From Candidatus Hydrogenedentota bacterium (GTDB lineage Bacteria; Hydrogenedentota; Hydrogenedentia; Hydrogenedentales; SLHB01), in contig JADLGB010000164.1 in the NCBI GenBank assembly GCA_020849535.1, positions 1 to 64,000 on the forward strand: DNA of 64,000 nt, given 5' to 3'. The translations under genes and the position numbers were made by a program. The first letter of the stretch is position 1. Every line of letters starts with the position of its first letter. Below, one piece after another: positions 63,772 to 64,000 of the stretch. The notes under the pieces are model-generated. The model saw only the letters and a program-made list of their open reading frames with translations. It was not told where the DNA came from and searched no databases.

Positions 63772-64000
63772 TCACAGCAGTTGCCTTTGCTTCACGTTAG
63801 TGTATCGGGTGACAAGATCGGCGCTCATGCGCTCATTGTCCATCAGGAAGAAAGTGACTCCCTGGCGGTGCATGACGTGTTCGAGTTCGCGGAGGTCGTT
63901 CCACCGGATGTGGCCCGCCAAGGCCCGGTATACCTCGTCGACCGATTTTGGGGTAGCTCCTGAGAAGAGAGGCGACGTGCCGGGCGGTGTCAGCATGCCC
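63772..64000 (-). CDS. C-terminal end of a DUF58-family protein (partial)
   Basis: The frame runs off the window end, so only the last ~76 residues are seen. SPLFSGATPKSVDEVYRALA, RELEHVMHRQGVTFFLMDNE and LVTRYTNVKQRQLL resemble the C-terminus of DUF58 (vWA-like) proteins, and the gene order DUF58-SpoIIM-RDD is common. The 40-base gap to SpoIIM supports an operon. The assignment would be settled by the sequence beyond position 64000. Confidence 0.6.
   Translation of the reverse strand, partial: GMLTPPGTSPLFSGATPKSVDEVYRALAGHIRWNDLRELEHVMHRQGVTFFLMDNERMSADLVTRYTNVKQRQLL

Overview
The window is about 60% GC and carries roughly 45 protein genes on both strands. It most likely comes from an uncultured, heterotrophic diderm bacterium of the PVC/Hydrogenedentota type. 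That placement is an inference. It rests on two pseudopilin-type proteins with an H-X10-DG C-terminal signature, several lipoproteins plus an RND efflux pair (an outer membrane), Tat-exported Gfo/Idh/MocA and sugar-isomerase-like proteins, a GH172-type hydrolase, a heparinase and several paralogous secreted propeller-type glycan proteins. No rRNA, complete tRNA, CRISPR array, transposase or phage gene was seen.

Layout. 0.2-6.3 kb: a Tat-exported sugar-isomerase-like protein; an overlapping PadR/HAAS gene pair in which the HAAS protein is fused to a pseudopilin-like domain; an ExoD-type membrane protein; an orphan membrane histidine kinase; and a nested inverted-repeat element. 6.3-24.8 kb: a carbohydrate and surface-polymer region. 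It has a minus-strand group (PqaA-like hydrolase, propeller/helical-barrel protein, GH172), a plus-strand group (15-codon leader ORF, UroD-like protein, two Gfo/Idh/MocA oxidoreductases), an FG-GAP-type propeller, two paralogous five-blade-like proteins, an alpha/beta hydrolase, a pectate-lyase-like beta-helix protein and a type IV pseudopilin. 24.8-33.8 kb: a GntR/LacI chimeric regulator divergent from a surface protein gene broken by one in-frame TAG; an M50-like membrane protein; a coupled hydrolase/membrane-protein pair; an SMP-30 lactonase; a third paralogue of the five-blade-like family; and LexA. 33.8-46.7 kb: M32 carboxypeptidase, a REC-HD-GYP protein with degenerate metal ligands, a sugar-epimerase/heparinase pair, and a tightly coupled glycan-assembly operon (GT2, oxidoreductase, SDR epimerase, GT4) divergent from another GT2. 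46.7-58 kb: a very long ankyrin lipoprotein, the circularly permuted ATP-grasp / alpha-E / transglutaminase trio, a DUF2892 protein and an RND efflux pair. 58-64 kb: a second nested inverted repeat, PdxJ, a lipoprotein/TPR pair, a DUF2330 protein and RDD-SpoIIM-DUF58(partial).

The genes together suggest scavenging of complex glycans: secreted hydrolases, esterases, lyases and lactonases, followed by oxidoreductases and epimerases. A GntR/LacI regulator is present, alongside separate genes for building the cell's own surface polysaccharide. The most unusual items are the PadR-HAAS-pseudopilin pair with a palindrome exactly in its promoter spacer, the in-frame amber codon at 27368-27370, the leader ORF ahead of the UroD-like gene, and two unrelated nested inverted-repeat elements. 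All assignments come from reading the translated sequences and motifs; no database search was run.
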